Notes: a model not told the origin generated them from the sequence alone. 32,275 bases of DNA from Aliivibrio sifiae (GCF_002954705.1 NZ_MSCO01000001.1:1697534-1729808); one strand, 5' to 3'. Positions 7,579 to 16,472 are shown, counted from the stretch's first letter. Numbers and translations are program-made.

Positions 7579-8034
7579 TTACTCTTTACGATTCTTCTTC
7601 ACTGATTTAACCGCCATAATGCCAAAACCAATAAGCAACAATAACGGCAATAGCCAAAGCACATAGGTTTTCGCATTTAATGGCGGTTCATATAAAACAA
7701 AATCACCAAAACGATGAGTCATGAAACTCACGACCTCTTCATCTGTCTTTCCTGCTTTTATTTGTTGATAAACCTCTAAACGAAGGTCTTTTGCTATTGG
7801 AGAATTTGACTCTACCAAATTTTGATTCTGACATTGAGGGCAACGCAGCTGTTTCGCTAAATCGATGGAACGCTTCTGTTCATCAGCTGAATTAAACTCA
7901 AACAGCTCGACACTTTCAATAATCTCTTTATCCGCGCCAACAAACAGGCTTGAACCATTATCAGGATTAGCTAGGACTGATACAGAGCTGAATAATAGAA
8001 CGACTGATAGCAATACTTTCACCCATTTATTCAT
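7579..8034 (-). CDS. nrfF: NrfF, CcmH-family haem lyase subunit
   Basis: 151 residues: a signal peptide (1-22), then a periplasmic CcmH-type helical domain with the redox motif RCPQCQNQNL near residue 63, and a C-terminal membrane segment (LLPLLLLIGFGIMAV) with a basic tail. CcmH/NrfF proteins handle the apocytochrome haem-binding cysteines during haem attachment. It is the last gene of the minus-strand nrf operon, and its ATG overlaps the dsbE stop (TAATG). In E. coli, NrfE, NrfF and NrfG form the lyase dedicated to the CWSCK haem site of NrfA; an ordinary CcmH would look similar, but the context decides. Confidence 0.9.
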   Translation of the reverse strand: MNKWVKVLLSVVLLFSSVSVLANPDNGSSLFVGADKEIIESVELFEFNSADEQKRSIDLAKQLRCPQCQNQNLVESNSPIAKDLRLEVYQQIKAGKTDEEVVSFMTHRFGDFVLYEPPLNAKTYVLWLLPLLLLIGFGIMAVKSVKKNRKE

Positions 8035-8561
8035 TATTTATCCTTAAAGAAATCAGCAAATTCACGTTGCCATTTTTTCTCATCAAGTGCACCAGTAAAG
8101 CGATGCAATATCACTCCGTTCTGATCAATTAAGAAAGTTGTTGGTGTACCAAAAACGCCTAAATCCATTGCCAGTGATCCTCTTGGATCAAAAATTACCG
8201 CTTGATATGGCGAACCTGTCTGCTCTAATACTTGTTTAGCGGCAATGCGATCATCTCGATAGTCTAAACCAATGATGGTTATGCCCTGTTCTTTTAACTG
8301 ATGTAAAAACTGATGTTCAGTTTTACAAATACCACACCACGCAGCCCAAACGTTTAACAATGTTAGTGGCTGTTGTTGAAATAAAGACTCATTTAATAAT
8401 ATCGACGTATCCATGACTTCTGGTAATTCAAAAGCCGGTACGAACTCTCCCACCATAGCCGTCGATGTGCTCGATTTTTTGGTTTCTAACCCTGTAAATA
8501 ACACACTAAAAATTATTGTGCATATTCCAATCGCCAATCCTATTTTTATTGCTGGCTTCAT
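8034..8561 (-). CDS. dsbE: DsbE/CcmG-like periplasmic thioredoxin of the nrf operon
   Basis: 175 residues. An N-terminal membrane anchor (7-24) precedes a thioredoxin fold with the active site WAAWCGICK (about residues 92-100) and the cis-Pro loop FGTPTTFLID, both typical of DsbE/CcmG. These proteins reduce the apocytochrome CxxC disulfide so that haem can be ligated. The active site is WCGIC where CcmG usually has WCPTC. It sits between nrfE and nrfF with ATGA and TAATG overlaps, so it is translated as part of the operon and probably supplies reductant to NrfEF. Many vibrio and Pasteurellaceae nrf operons carry this gene. Confidence 0.9.
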   Translation of the reverse strand: MKPAIKIGLAIGICTIIFSVLFTGLETKKSSTSTAMVGEFVPAFELPEVMDTSILLNESLFQQQPLTLLNVWAAWCGICKTEHQFLHQLKEQGITIIGLDYRDDRIAAKQVLEQTGSPYQAVIFDPRGSLAMDLGVFGTPTTFLIDQNGVILHRFTGALDEKKWQREFADFFKDK

Positions 8562-10444
8562 TTATTACTACTCTTTCGCTTTATCATTGCCAATATCCCG
8601 CCTAGCGCCATTAAAATAGAACCAAACCAAATCCATCGAACATATGCTTTATATTGTAAACGTAATGCGAAACTGCCGTCTTTTAATTTTTCACCTAACG
8701 TCACGTATATATCTCCATGCCAAAACCAATGCATCGCAGGCTCACTCATGTTCATCACTCGCACTTGGTAATGACGACGTTGCGGCTGAACCATGGCTAT
8801 TTCTTTACCATTTTCACGGATCACTAAATTGGCTTGCTCTGCGGTATAATTCGAAGCTACCAACAGATCAGTTTCTACATAACTAATCTCATAATCAGCT
8901 AATTTTGCAGTAACACCCGGTTCCATTTTCGCACTACGCTCAAAAGAGTGCTCACTGTTCATCGCCGCACCTATCATCACTATCGCAATACCAATATGGG
9001 CAATAACCATTCCTATCGCTTTGCCTTTAGATTGCTTCAGTGACCACACCGATCCCATGATTACCGCCAAAGCCAGTACCCAAACCAAACTAGGAATAAG
9101 CGCTATATTTTCATATTGAAAACGATATATCCCCAATCCCACAACTATAGAAACTAAGCTTGCGATAACAATCTTTTTCGCATTTGTATTGGTCGCCTTT
9201 CCTTCCCAACGAACAAAAACTGACACCGCCATCATAAACAAAGCAACAATCGCCATTGGCACAAACAACAAATTAAAATATGGCGCACCAACAGAGATAT
9301 TTCCTAATCCTAGAATTTGGAAAATCATAGGATAAAATGTGCCAAGTAATACCGTAATTGTGGCGATTGAAAATAAACCCGCTAATAATAAAAATAGAAA
9401 ATCACGACTGATAAAATGGCGAATAGATTGGCTATTTAACTGCCTATTTTTTAATGTATACAGAGACAAAGAAACCAACATAACCACAAACAAGATCAGA
9501 AGCAGAATGATCCCACGCGTTGGATCCACCGCAAATGCATGAACAGAAGTCAGTACTCCAGAGCGGACAACAAATGTCCCTAAAATGCTTAAACAAAACG
9601 TCACTAATGATAAAATCATAGACGTTTTTACTAGTTGGTTTTTCTTATCACTCACAATTAAAGTATGCAGCAATCCCGTAGCAGTTAACCAAGGCAGTAA
9701 CGACGCATTTTCAACCGGATCCCAAAACCACCAACCGCCCCAACCAAGTTCATAATATGCCCACCATGAACCTAAACTGATCCCAATAGTCAGTAATGAC
9801 CACGCTAGTAGTGTCCAATGCCTTGCATGTTTAACCCAATATTGCGGTACGTCTTTCATCATTAGTGCAGCAAGCGCAAAAGCAAATGTGGCAGCAAAAC
9901 CGACATATCCTAAATACAATAACGGTGGGTGAAATATCAATCCAATATCTTGCAACATTGGATTCAAATCTCGACCTTCTAATGGCGTATTAACGTAAAT
10001 AATAAAAGGATTTGAAGCAAATAAAGTAAAGGCTGAAAAAATAGCAATTAACGCATTAAGCACCAATAACACTCGAATAACGTATTCAGTTTGTATTGTT
10101 TTTCTCTTTAGCGTAATTAAACCTGCCCATAAGGTTAAGGTTAATACCCAAAACAATAATGAGCCTTCGTGCCCTCCCCAAATAGCCGCAATTTTAAAAA
10201 ACACAGGTAATGCAGAGTTAGAGTGCTCAGCAATATATCGAATAGAAAAATCATCAATATAGAAGCCGTACCCCAATGCGGAAACGGAAAGAAAGCAAAA
10301 TAAAGTACTAAGAATCGAGAGAGGAAAAATCAACGTAGCCCAAGAATTCTGAGAACGTAATATTCCATATATAGCAGATATGGAAGCAACAAAAGATAAC
10401 ACCATCGTTGCTACTAACCAAAATTGACCTATTTCAGCAATCAT
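8558..10444 (-). CDS. nrfE: NrfE, CcmF-family cytochrome c haem lyase
   Basis: 628 residues, the length of CcmF/NrfE, with about 14-15 membrane segments. The haem-handling WWD motif GGWWFWDPVENAS lies at about 236-248, and conserved histidines flank it (FHPP near 172 and LLH near 260). A large periplasmic domain near the C-terminus (about 490-590) precedes the last membrane helix. NrfE is the integral membrane lyase that, with NrfF and NrfG, attaches haem to the CWSCK site of NrfA. The stop overlaps the dsbE start (ATGA). A 93-bp gap separates it from nrfD, the longest gap in the operon, but no promoter was evident in it. Confidence 0.93.
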   Translation of the reverse strand: MIAEIGQFWLVATMVLSFVASISAIYGILRSQNSWATLIFPLSILSTLFCFLSVSALGYGFYIDDFSIRYIAEHSNSALPVFFKIAAIWGGHEGSLLFWVLTLTLWAGLITLKRKTIQTEYVIRVLLVLNALIAIFSAFTLFASNPFIIYVNTPLEGRDLNPMLQDIGLIFHPPLLYLGYVGFAATFAFALAALMMKDVPQYWVKHARHWTLLAWSLLTIGISLGSWWAYYELGWGGWWFWDPVENASLLPWLTATGLLHTLIVSDKKNQLVKTSMILSLVTFCLSILGTFVVRSGVLTSVHAFAVDPTRGIILLLILFVVMLVSLSLYTLKNRQLNSQSIRHFISRDFLFLLLAGLFSIATITVLLGTFYPMIFQILGLGNISVGAPYFNLLFVPMAIVALFMMAVSVFVRWEGKATNTNAKKIVIASLVSIVVGLGIYRFQYENIALIPSLVWVLALAVIMGSVWSLKQSKGKAIGMVIAHIGIAIVMIGAAMNSEHSFERSAKMEPGVTAKLADYEISYVETDLLVASNYTAEQANLVIRENGKEIAMVQPQRRHYQVRVMNMSEPAMHWFWHGDIYVTLGEKLKDGSFALRLQYKAYVRWIWFGSILMALGGILAMIKRKSSNK

Positions 10445-10537
10445 ACGACTCCACTGCTCCCGATAAAAATAAAAACGCCATACTTACCCGAATTACAACT
10501 AAAGGCAGTAACTTAAGATAAGCATGACGATACAAAA

Positions 10538-11494
10538 TTATACGACGGTCATTTGCCCTGCATAGAGAACAAACGTTCGCAGCATTAATACACCAAGCAA
10601 ACTTAGTGATGTCACAACAAAGATAAAGCCTTTATCATGTGTCATTTCTTTTGGTGCGAAAGCGTTAAGGGCTAACGGTGCAATCATACCCAAACCAATA
10701 ACGCCAACCCAGAACCAGGTACCCCAAAATCCACCACCAATCGCAGCCCAAGCGGCAACTTCACCTTGGCCTCCGCTAAAGATTAATCCAGTAAAGAACG
10801 TGACTAAAACAAATAACTCGAACAGCACGACTGGACGTTCGAAATTATGAATCCACTTCACTGAAGTGCTTGTGCTCGATTCGCCAAAACCTAGAATTCC
10901 AAACAATAAACACGCCGCAGCACCTGAAGATAAACTTGAGAACAAGAATAAGATCGGCAGTACTGGGTTATTTAACATTGGGTAAGTTTGCAATGCAGAT
11001 AACAAGAAACCAGTATAGGCAGCAAGCATAATCGCTAACACCGCTAACACGATTTCTAATGCATTCTCAAACTGTTCTATCTTCAACAAGATCGTATCGA
11101 TAAAACCAAACTTCCCTTTTAAGAACCCCATGATTTCTTTTCTAAAAATTATCCCTATCCAAGCAAACAAAACAACCATATACACTTGGAACAAGATAAC
11201 CCCCATCGACATTACTGATGTAGGGTTGAAGTAAATCATGATTTTCCAGAACGCTAACGGTTTAGTTAGATGGAATACCAGAATTAACAGACCAACAATG
11301 ATGCCAAATGGCGCTAGAATTGCCATGGCTTTAATAATGCCACTATGTGCAGGATCTCCTTCGATGACTTTACGCTTCAAATAAATTGAAATCATAACGG
11401 CACCAGCAGACATGCCAGCTAAGAAAAGATAGATCGCGATGATCCAATCCCAAACTAAAGAGTCAAAATTAAACGCAGCTTCCCATGCACTCAT
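10538..11494 (-). CDS. nrfD: NrfD, membrane quinol-oxidising subunit of nitrite reduction
   Basis: 318 residues with eight or so membrane helices. The N-terminal sequence WDWIIAIYLFLAGMSAGA matches the NrfD/PsrC family. NrfD takes electrons from menaquinol and passes them to the iron-sulfur protein NrfC, hence to NrfB and NrfA in the periplasm. It starts one base after the nrfC stop and forms the usual nrfB-C-D order. Confidence 0.93.
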   Translation of the reverse strand: MSAWEAAFNFDSLVWDWIIAIYLFLAGMSAGAVMISIYLKRKVIEGDPAHSGIIKAMAILAPFGIIVGLLILVFHLTKPLAFWKIMIYFNPTSVMSMGVILFQVYMVVLFAWIGIIFRKEIMGFLKGKFGFIDTILLKIEQFENALEIVLAVLAIMLAAYTGFLLSALQTYPMLNNPVLPILFLFSSLSSGAAACLLFGILGFGESSTSTSVKWIHNFERPVVLFELFVLVTFFTGLIFSGGQGEVAAWAAIGGGFWGTWFWVGVIGLGMIAPLALNAFAPKEMTHDKGFIFVVTSLSLLGVLMLRTFVLYAGQMTVV

Positions 11495-11495
11495 C

Positions 11496-12182
11496 TTAAA
11501 TCTCCCCTTTTTGGTTTGGGATCTTAAATAACTTAGGCTTAGTGCCTAGATCCACTTTGTCTCGATAAAATACGCTATTGTTTAATACCGCATTAATCTC
11601 ACTGTTTTTATCGTTCAAGTCACCAAAGATCAGTGCTTTTGTTGGACACGATTCAACACACGCAGGTTGTTTGCCTTGAGCTAAATTAGTCTCACGACAA
11701 AAATCACATTTATCTGCTGATTTGGTAACAGGATTAAAGAAACGAACTTGATAAGGACACGCCGCTAAACAATAACCACAGCCTACGCATTTCTCATTAT
11801 GAACATCAACAATACCTGTGGCTTCATCTTTATAAGCAGCACCTGTCGGACACACCATCACACACGGTGCATTCTCACAATGTTGGCATGATTTACGAGT
11901 AAAACGATAATCGACATCAGGGAACTCACCACGAGGTTCACTACGGATAATCTCTAAGCGAGAAACGCCTTCTGGCACACTATTCACTTCTCGGCACGCT
12001 TCAGTACAGGCAGTACAACCAATACAAGCCGTCTCATCATGCACCATACCATAGCGTTTTGCGCCGTCTTCCATCGAATAAGCCAGCGTTTTTTTGCTGC
12101 TGATTAATGAGGTAGTCGCCACTCCAGTAGTAAAGATAACCGCACCTGAACCCGCTAAAAAATTTCGTCTAGAACAACTCAT
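11496..12182 (-). CDS. nrfC: NrfC, periplasmic four-cluster ferredoxin-like protein
   Basis: 228 residues. The N-terminus carries a twin-arginine motif, SRRNFLAG, followed by a hydrophobic stretch, so Tat export in folded form is expected. Four cysteine groups for four [4Fe-4S] clusters are visible: CIGCTACTEAC, CQHCENAPCVMVC, CVGCGYCLAAC and the split CDFC...CVESC. The protein relays electrons from NrfD to the pentahaem NrfB. It begins one base after nrfB ends and ends one base before nrfD begins, indicating tight co-transcription. Confidence 0.93.
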   Translation of the reverse strand: MSCSRRNFLAGSGAVIFTTGVATTSLISSKKTLAYSMEDGAKRYGMVHDETACIGCTACTEACREVNSVPEGVSRLEIIRSEPRGEFPDVDYRFTRKSCQHCENAPCVMVCPTGAAYKDEATGIVDVHNEKCVGCGYCLAACPYQVRFFNPVTKSADKCDFCRETNLAQGKQPACVESCPTKALIFGDLNDKNSEINAVLNNSVFYRDKVDLGTKPKLFKIPNQKGEI

Positions 12183-12183
12183 A

Positions 12184-12777
12184 CTATTCTCCTAGCTTAT
12201 TTTCTTTCTGATTAAAATCAGCGTGGCAATCAACACACATCTTTATCTTTGATGAATGGTCAAAAGAAAGTACCGCTTCTTTTTCTCCATGCACAATATG
12301 ACAAGATGAGCAGGTTAAGTTTTTGGCGTGAACGTCATGCGTCCAGCTATCATCACGTAATCTTTCTGAGGTATGACAATCAGTACATTGGCTATTAGCT
12401 TGTAAAATTTCATCAAACGAGAGGGTCACTTTTTCCGTGCCTACTTTTGATTGTGCCGCAGAATATTTCGTTACTTGAGGAGCGCCTTCTCGGTGATCAG
12501 GCCCAATTGATTTATGACACTCGATACAGTTCACATCACGTTTAAGAGTCGCAAATGACTCTTCACCGTGTGAACCTTTAAGTGTTTCTTTTTCATCTTT
12601 ATGACATTGAGTACATGCGTAATCTCGGTCACGAATTAACGTCACTTCATGTCGATTTGATGAGTCAGCCTCTATTTGGGGCGATTCATCCGCAGCAACA
12701 TTGAAAGACAAACCATAGAGACAAAATGCGAAGAGTAGCTTCAACATTGTGGCTATGGCTAAATTAACTTTGCCCAT
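12184..12777 (-). CDS. nrfB: NrfB, periplasmic pentahaem cytochrome c
   Basis: 197 residues with a signal peptide (about 1-29, NVAA) and five CxxCH motifs: CTQCH, CIECH, CTDCH, CSSCH and CVDCH. The size and five haems match NrfB, which docks on NrfA and delivers electrons from NrfCD. The start is supported by AAGGA 7 nt before the ATG at 12777. It is the first gene of the minus-strand operon; a near-perfect FNR box at 12880-12893 and a TACAAT -10 at 12855-12860 lie upstream with spacing close to a class II activated promoter. Confidence 0.93.
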   Translation of the reverse strand: MGKVNLAIATMLKLLFAFCLYGLSFNVAADESPQIEADSSNRHEVTLIRDRDYACTQCHKDEKETLKGSHGEESFATLKRDVNCIECHKSIGPDHREGAPQVTKYSAAQSKVGTEKVTLSFDEILQANSQCTDCHTSERLRDDSWTHDVHAKNLTCSSCHIVHGEKEAVLSFDHSSKIKMCVDCHADFNQKENKLGE

Positions 12778-12879
12778 GTTATATCCTTCCCTTTCCTACT
12801 TTATTTCCGTCAAATCCATCAACGATTGGACGCATAAAATAAAATGGATGAGTTATTGTATTGATGAAGAAATAAGCTC

Positions 12880-12893
12880 TTCATTGAAATCAA
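12880..12893. promoter_or_regulatory. Near-consensus FNR box for nrfB operon
   Basis: On the minus strand TTGAT-N4-ATGAA, matching 9 of 10 consensus positions of TTGAT-N4-ATCAA. Its centre lies about 38-41 bp upstream of the start point predicted from the TACAAT -10 at 12855-12860, near the -41.5 position of class II FNR activation. Confidence 0.6.
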
Positions 12894-13104
12894 TTCTCAT
12901 TGGATAGTTAGCCACAACGCTTAACAGAGACAGTTTATATATAAATGTATCGAGATAATACAAATTGTATCTTATAAAATGCATCTATCTACCACTTTTG
13001 TGATATGACGCAGGTGAACTTATCTCCCTGTTATTTAAAGTAAATAAGAACCATTATTAATAAGATGCATTTAAATTAACACCTTGGAGGTATAAGTATT
13101 TATT

Positions 13105-13121
13105 GGTGATATAGATCACTT
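13105..13121. promoter_or_regulatory. Mixed CRP/FNR-type palindrome upstream of nrfA
   Basis: GTGA-TATAGA-TCAC (13106-13119) is a perfect CRP core (GTGA-N6-TCAC), and the same bases read as TGAT-N4-ATCA, the inner eight of ten FNR positions. It lies 23 bp upstream, centre to centre, of the perfect FNR box. CRP, FNR or both could bind. Confidence 0.55.
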
Positions 13122-13128
13122 ATGTAAC

Positions 13129-13142
13129 TTGATGTAAATCAA
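13129..13142. promoter_or_regulatory. Perfect FNR box upstream of nrfA
   Basis: TTGATGTAAATCAA matches TTGAT-N4-ATCAA at all ten positions. With the TATACT -10 at 13183-13188 the centre falls near -60, close to the class I position (-61.5). This fits known anaerobic FNR activation of nrf genes. Confidence 0.75.
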
Positions 13143-13268
13143 TGCAACCTCCGATGAAAAAATGACCACCTCTTATCTACGATATACTCATTATGTTTCC
13201 AATTCTGATTGATAGTCGCTCTCACAACGCTTGGCTAATTCATAACAAGAATATTGGAGATATCAACT

Positions 13269-14708
13269 GTGAAAAAGCAATGGACCCGTCGTTCAGCCGC
13301 TGCAATTGCCATGGTGACTACCTTATTACTGAGTAGCCACAGCTTTGCTGCCTCTGAAAAAACTGAGCGAGTTGACCCTCGTAACGAAGCGTATGCAAAA
13401 GAACATGCTGAGCAATATAAATCTTGGCGAGCAACCTCTGACAGCGTACAAATTGAAGATGCCTTAGCAGAAGATCCTAACATGGTGATCATGTGGGCAG
13501 GTTATGGTTTTGCTAAAGACTACAACAAAGCCCGTGGGCATTTTTACGCTATAGATGATGTGCGAGAAACACTACGTACCGCAGGCCCTACAGATGCCAA
13601 TTCAGGCCCAATGCCAATGGCATGTTGGAGCTGTAAAAGCCCTGATGTGGGTCGAGTGATCGAAGAAAAAGGCGAAGACGGCTACTTCTCTGGCAAATGG
13701 GCTCGTCTTGGAAGTGAAATCCAAAACCCTATTGGTTGTGCCGATTGCCACGATACCCGTAGTGAGGAGTTTAAAAATGGCGAACCCGCTTTAGCGATTA
13801 CTAAACCTCATGTTGAACGTGCAATGGATGCGATTGGTAAACCTTTTGGTGACCAATCTCGTTTAGATCAACAAGCATCAGTCTGTGGTCAATGTCACGT
13901 TGAGTACTATTTCACAGGGAAAACCAAAGCGGTTAAATTCCCTTGGGATAAAGGCACGAGCGTTGATGAAATGGAAGAATACTACGACGAAATTGGCTTT
14001 AGCGATTGGACTCATAAAGTTTCTAAAGCCCCTATGTTAAAAGCTCAACATCCTGGCTATGAAACATGGCGTGACGGCATCCACGGAAAAAACAAGGTAA
14101 CTTGTGTTGACTGTCATATGCCAAAAGTAACGAATGAAGATGGCACGGTTTATACCGACCACAAAGTGGGTAACCCATTTGATCGCTTTGAAGATACCTG
14201 TGCGAGCTGTCACACGCAATCAAAAGAAATGCTACAAGGCGTAGTTGCAAGCCGTAAAGCTCAAGTTTTAAAAATGAAGTTAACCGCTGAGCGTCAAATC
14301 GTAGCGGCCCATTTTGAAGCCGGTGCAGCATGGGATGCAGGCGCAACCAAAACAGAGATGGAACCAATCTTGTTAGATATCCGTCACGCTCAATGGCGTT
14401 GGGACTACGCGATAGCTTCGCATGGTATCCATATGCATGCACCTGAAATTGCCTTAGAAGTATTAGGTACTGCTGTGGATAAAGCCGCAGATGCTCGAAC
14501 TAAACTAATTCGTCTGTTAGCGAAAAAAGGCATCACGGAGCCAGTGGCTATTCCTGACATTTCAACTAAAGCAGCTGCACAAAAAGCATTGGGTATGGAT
14601 ATGGAAGGCATGGAAGCTGAGAAAAAACACTTCTTAGAAACTGTCGTTCCGAAATGGGAACATGAAGCGAAAGAACGCGAGTCTAAAGATTACGCTCCAA
14701 TAGAGTAA
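13269..14708 (+). CDS. nrfA: NrfA, pentahaem cytochrome c nitrite reductase (ammonia-forming)
   Basis: 479 residues from a GTG start at 13269, chosen because GGAG lies 9 nt upstream and the product then begins MKKQWTRR with a proper signal peptide (cleavage after SFA, about residue 27). A TTG 15 bp upstream is in frame but has no such site. The catalytic haem uses the NrfA-specific CWSCK motif (119-123, lysine ligand), followed by four CxxCH motifs: CADCH, CGQCH, CVDCH and [15 protein letters not shown] and GIHGKN hold the expected active-site Tyr and His. The enzyme reduces nitrite to ammonium with six electrons in the periplasm. The gene is divergent from nrfBCDE-dsbE-nrfF, with FNR-type sites upstream and a strong terminator after it. 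Confidence 0.97.
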   Translation: MKKQWTRRSAAAIAMVTTLLLSSHSFAASEKTERVDPRNEAYAKEHAEQYKSWRATSDSVQIEDALAEDPNMVIMWAGYGFAKDYNKARGHFYAIDDVRETLRTAGPTDANSGPMPMACWSCKSPDVGRVIEEKGEDGYFSGKWARLGSEIQNPIGCADCHDTRSEEFKNGEPALAITKPHVERAMDAIGKPFGDQSRLDQQASVCGQCHVEYYFTGKTKAVKFPWDKGTSVDEMEEYYDEIGFSDWTHKVSKAPMLKAQHPGYETWRDGIHGKNKVTCVDCHMPKVTNEDGTVYTDHKVGNPFDRFEDTCASCHTQSKEMLQGVVASRKAQVLKMKLTAERQIVAAHFEAGAAWDAGATKTEMEPILLDIRHAQWRWDYAIASHGIHMHAPEIALEVLGTAVDKAADARTKLIRLLAKKGITEPVAIPDISTKAAAQKALGMDMEGMEAEKKHFLETVVPKWEHEAKERESKDYAPIE

Positions 14709-14744
14709 TTAAATAAATCTAATTAACTGATTAGTGAGCACCAA

Positions 14745-14784
14745 CAAAAAAGCCGACATTTCACAAAAGAAATGTCGGCTTTTT
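14745..14784. terminator. Bidirectional terminator between nrfA and nrfG
   Basis: A 12-bp perfect stem (AAGCCGACATTT at 14750-14761, AAATGTCGGCTT at 14770-14781) with an 8-nt loop, an A-run on the left and a T-run on the right, so it can end transcription from both convergent genes. Confidence 0.92.
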
Positions 14785-14789
14785 CATAT

Positions 14790-14811
14790 CTTTAACTCTT
14801 TAACTCTTTAA
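14790..14811. repeat. Short tandem repeat, three units
   Basis: CTTTAACT repeated three times in tandem between the nrfA/nrfG terminator and the nrfG stop codon. It is probably a replication-slippage repeat with no assigned role. Confidence 0.6.
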
Positions 14812-15456
14812 CTAGCGACGAGCTTGCATTAATTGTTTCGCTTGGTTAATTGAATTAATAATCGTTACTCTATCTACATCAACACGTTCTGAATCTAAAA
14901 TCTTCTGCCATGCATTAATTGCTTTTTGATAACGGAAACTCACAAAATGGTCAGAAGCAATCAAAGTTAATGCTGCTTGGTTGTATTCATCTAATGCTAA
15001 GGCTTTCTTTACTAACTCTTCGACATCTTCATCAAACAATTGAGAATGTAAATAATATTGAGCAGTTGCTTTTGCTGCATATTGATTAGCAGTTGGATCT
15101 TCAGTTAAACGGATAGCATAACCAAAACAAATATTAGCTGGCTTTAGTTCACCATTAAGTAAATAACCTTGGCCAATTTCAAACCAAAGATCTGCATTGT
15201 TCGGAGACTCTTTTAACTGGTCTTCCAAATGACGCATCTTATCTTCATAAGAAAGAGGGCCTAACGGCTCTGTAATGGCTTTATTATTCACAGCAAATTT
15301 CTCTGGGCGTAAACCAGAAGAAAAAATAACAATCATGCTGATTACAACAAAAAATATCATCCAGACAGGATTTAAAGAAGTCGCTTTATCTCTGCTGTAA
15401 AACCACCACAGTACCGCTGCAATGACTACAAAACTCAACAACATCATTATTATCAT
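14812..15456 (-). CDS. nrfG: NrfG, TPR subunit of the NrfEFG haem lyase
   Basis: 214 residues. Two N-terminal membrane segments (about 1-20 and 29-48) are followed by a periplasmic domain with tetratricopeptide repeats, best seen in NNADLWFEIGQGYLLNGELKPANICFGYAIRL-type helices (about 89-125). This is the CcmI/NrfG layout; NrfG binds the C-terminus of apo-NrfA and brings it to NrfEF. It lies outside the nrfB-F operon, convergent with nrfA, so it must have its own promoter. A generic CcmI-like protein is the alternative, but the location argues for nrfG. Confidence 0.85.
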   Translation of the reverse strand: MIIMMLLSFVVIAAVLWWFYSRDKATSLNPVWMIFFVVISMIVIFSSGLRPEKFAVNNKAITEPLGPLSYEDKMRHLEDQLKESPNNADLWFEIGQGYLLNGELKPANICFGYAIRLTEDPTANQYAAKATAQYYLHSQLFDEDVEELVKKALALDEYNQAALTLIASDHFVSFRYQKAINAWQKILDSERVDVDRVTIINSINQAKQLMQARR

Positions 15457-15564
15457 ATTGTGTACCCAAATAAAAAACTGGCGCGATCGTAATTCAATTT
15501 AAAACTGATAGCAATGATCATCATCATAGTCCAAATAATCATTAAAGAGTGGGGAATTTAAAAA

Positions 15565-15594
15565 CAAAAAAGCTTCATGAATAGAAGCTTTTTG
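15565..15594. terminator. Terminator after pldA
   Basis: A perfect 10-bp inverted repeat (AAAAAGCTTC at 15566-15575, GAAGCTTTTT at 15584-15593) with an 8-nt loop. The minus-strand T-run ends pldA transcription; it could also work in the other direction. Confidence 0.85.
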
Positions 15595-15620
15595 TCATAT
15601 CGCAGCAATAATATTTTCGA

Positions 15621-16394
15621 TTAGTTTGGCGGAATTAACTTCATACCTAAACCGATACGGGTTTGATCATAGTTATAATCAATTAACGTCTCGCCATAAC
15701 CTTTCCACGCTTGGACATACAAACCGACAAATTTATTTAAATAAAGGGTATAACCGGCTTCTGCTCCACCTTTGTTTGTATCAAAATTATAGTGGAAACG
15801 AGTGTTAAACTCACCAATATCATTACCTGCTTTTATCCACACATCGTAATGGCCTAAGTAATCAAGAATATCTTCATTATTTTCTTCATCAGAAAACACG
15901 TACCACGCTCTAAATCCATATTGAACTGGACCATCAATACGTTCTAATGCCCCGTACATGCGATCCCAACTGCGAGATAAGCTTGATGTTTGACCATTTG
16001 ATTCATGCATATAACCAAACTCTGCATTATTAAATAACAGCATATTTGATTGATGCATTAAAAAGAACTGAGGCTTATAGTTTGTTTCTCTAAAAGGCGA
16101 TGAAATATCACTGTTGCCTAATTGCCACAGCGATTTTTGCGTATAAGAAAACATAAATGCCGTCGTATTATTGATAGGTATAATTGGTACCGCTAATGAG
16201 AATTGAAACTTTACTTCCACATTCTGAAGTCCATCAGCGTCTTCAAAACCACCATTAATGTATTCATCTTTATTAATGCTATCTGTATAGCTTCCTAATA
16301 AATAACTGTCTTCATACGAAGAAATACGGTTCAATGTTTTTGCTGATGTCATGAAGGGTAGAGTCAATGCAATCAATAGCATCCATTTGTTCAT
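15621..16394 (-). CDS. pldA: PldA, outer membrane phospholipase A (OMPLA)
   Basis: 257 residues: a signal peptide (MTSA, about 1-18) and a 12-strand barrel sequence. The active-site block HESNGQ (130-135) supplies the catalytic His130 and Ser132, matching His142 and Ser144 of E. coli OMPLA. SRSWDR (140-145) follows, where E. coli has SRSWNR, so the third triad residue, Asn156 in E. coli, is Asp144 here. The C-terminal YVQAWKGYGETLIDYNYDQTRIGLGM is also diagnostic. The enzyme hydrolyses acyl chains of phospholipids that reach the outer leaflet when the outer membrane is disturbed. An AAAGG site lies 6 nt before the ATG. The Asn-to-Asp change keeps a Ser-His-acid triad, so activity is likely. 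Confidence 0.92.
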   Translation of the reverse strand: MNKWMLLIALTLPFMTSAKTLNRISSYEDSYLLGSYTDSINKDEYINGGFEDADGLQNVEVKFQFSLAVPIIPINNTTAFMFSYTQKSLWQLGNSDISSPFRETNYKPQFFLMHQSNMLLFNNAEFGYMHESNGQTSSLSRSWDRMYGALERIDGPVQYGFRAWYVFSDEENNEDILDYLGHYDVWIKAGNDIGEFNTRFHYNFDTNKGGAEAGYTLYLNKFVGLYVQAWKGYGETLIDYNYDQTRIGLGMKLIPPN

Positions 16395-16472
16395 AATTTA
16401 CCTTTGTCAGTAACTTGCCTTTTTATATTGACAAGCAAAATACATACCGACATTCCAATTTACCTTATTAAA

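Larger units (their letters stand above)
12778..13268. promoter_or_regulatory. Divergent nrfB/nrfA regulatory region
   Basis: 491 bp between the nrf operons. Besides the three FNR/CRP-type sites listed separately it holds candidate -10 boxes for nrfB (TACAAT on the minus strand, 12855-12860) and nrfA (TATACT, 13183-13188), a 13-bp palindrome ATACAAATTGTAT (about 12959-12971), and a separated inverted pair AAATGCATCT (12977-12986) / AGATGCATTT (13063-13072). No clear NarL/NarP heptamer pair was identified by eye. No gene is apparent in it. Confidence 0.6.

Noticed and set aside
12998-13014. Possible CRP site TGTGATATGACGCA in the nrf intergenic region
   Set aside because: Only the left half fits; the right half lacks TCACA.
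14032-14442. 136-codon open frame on the minus strand inside nrfA
   Set aside because: It lies wholly antisense to the conserved NrfA sequence, has no ribosome-binding site, and its composition is what reverse reading of that codon pattern gives.
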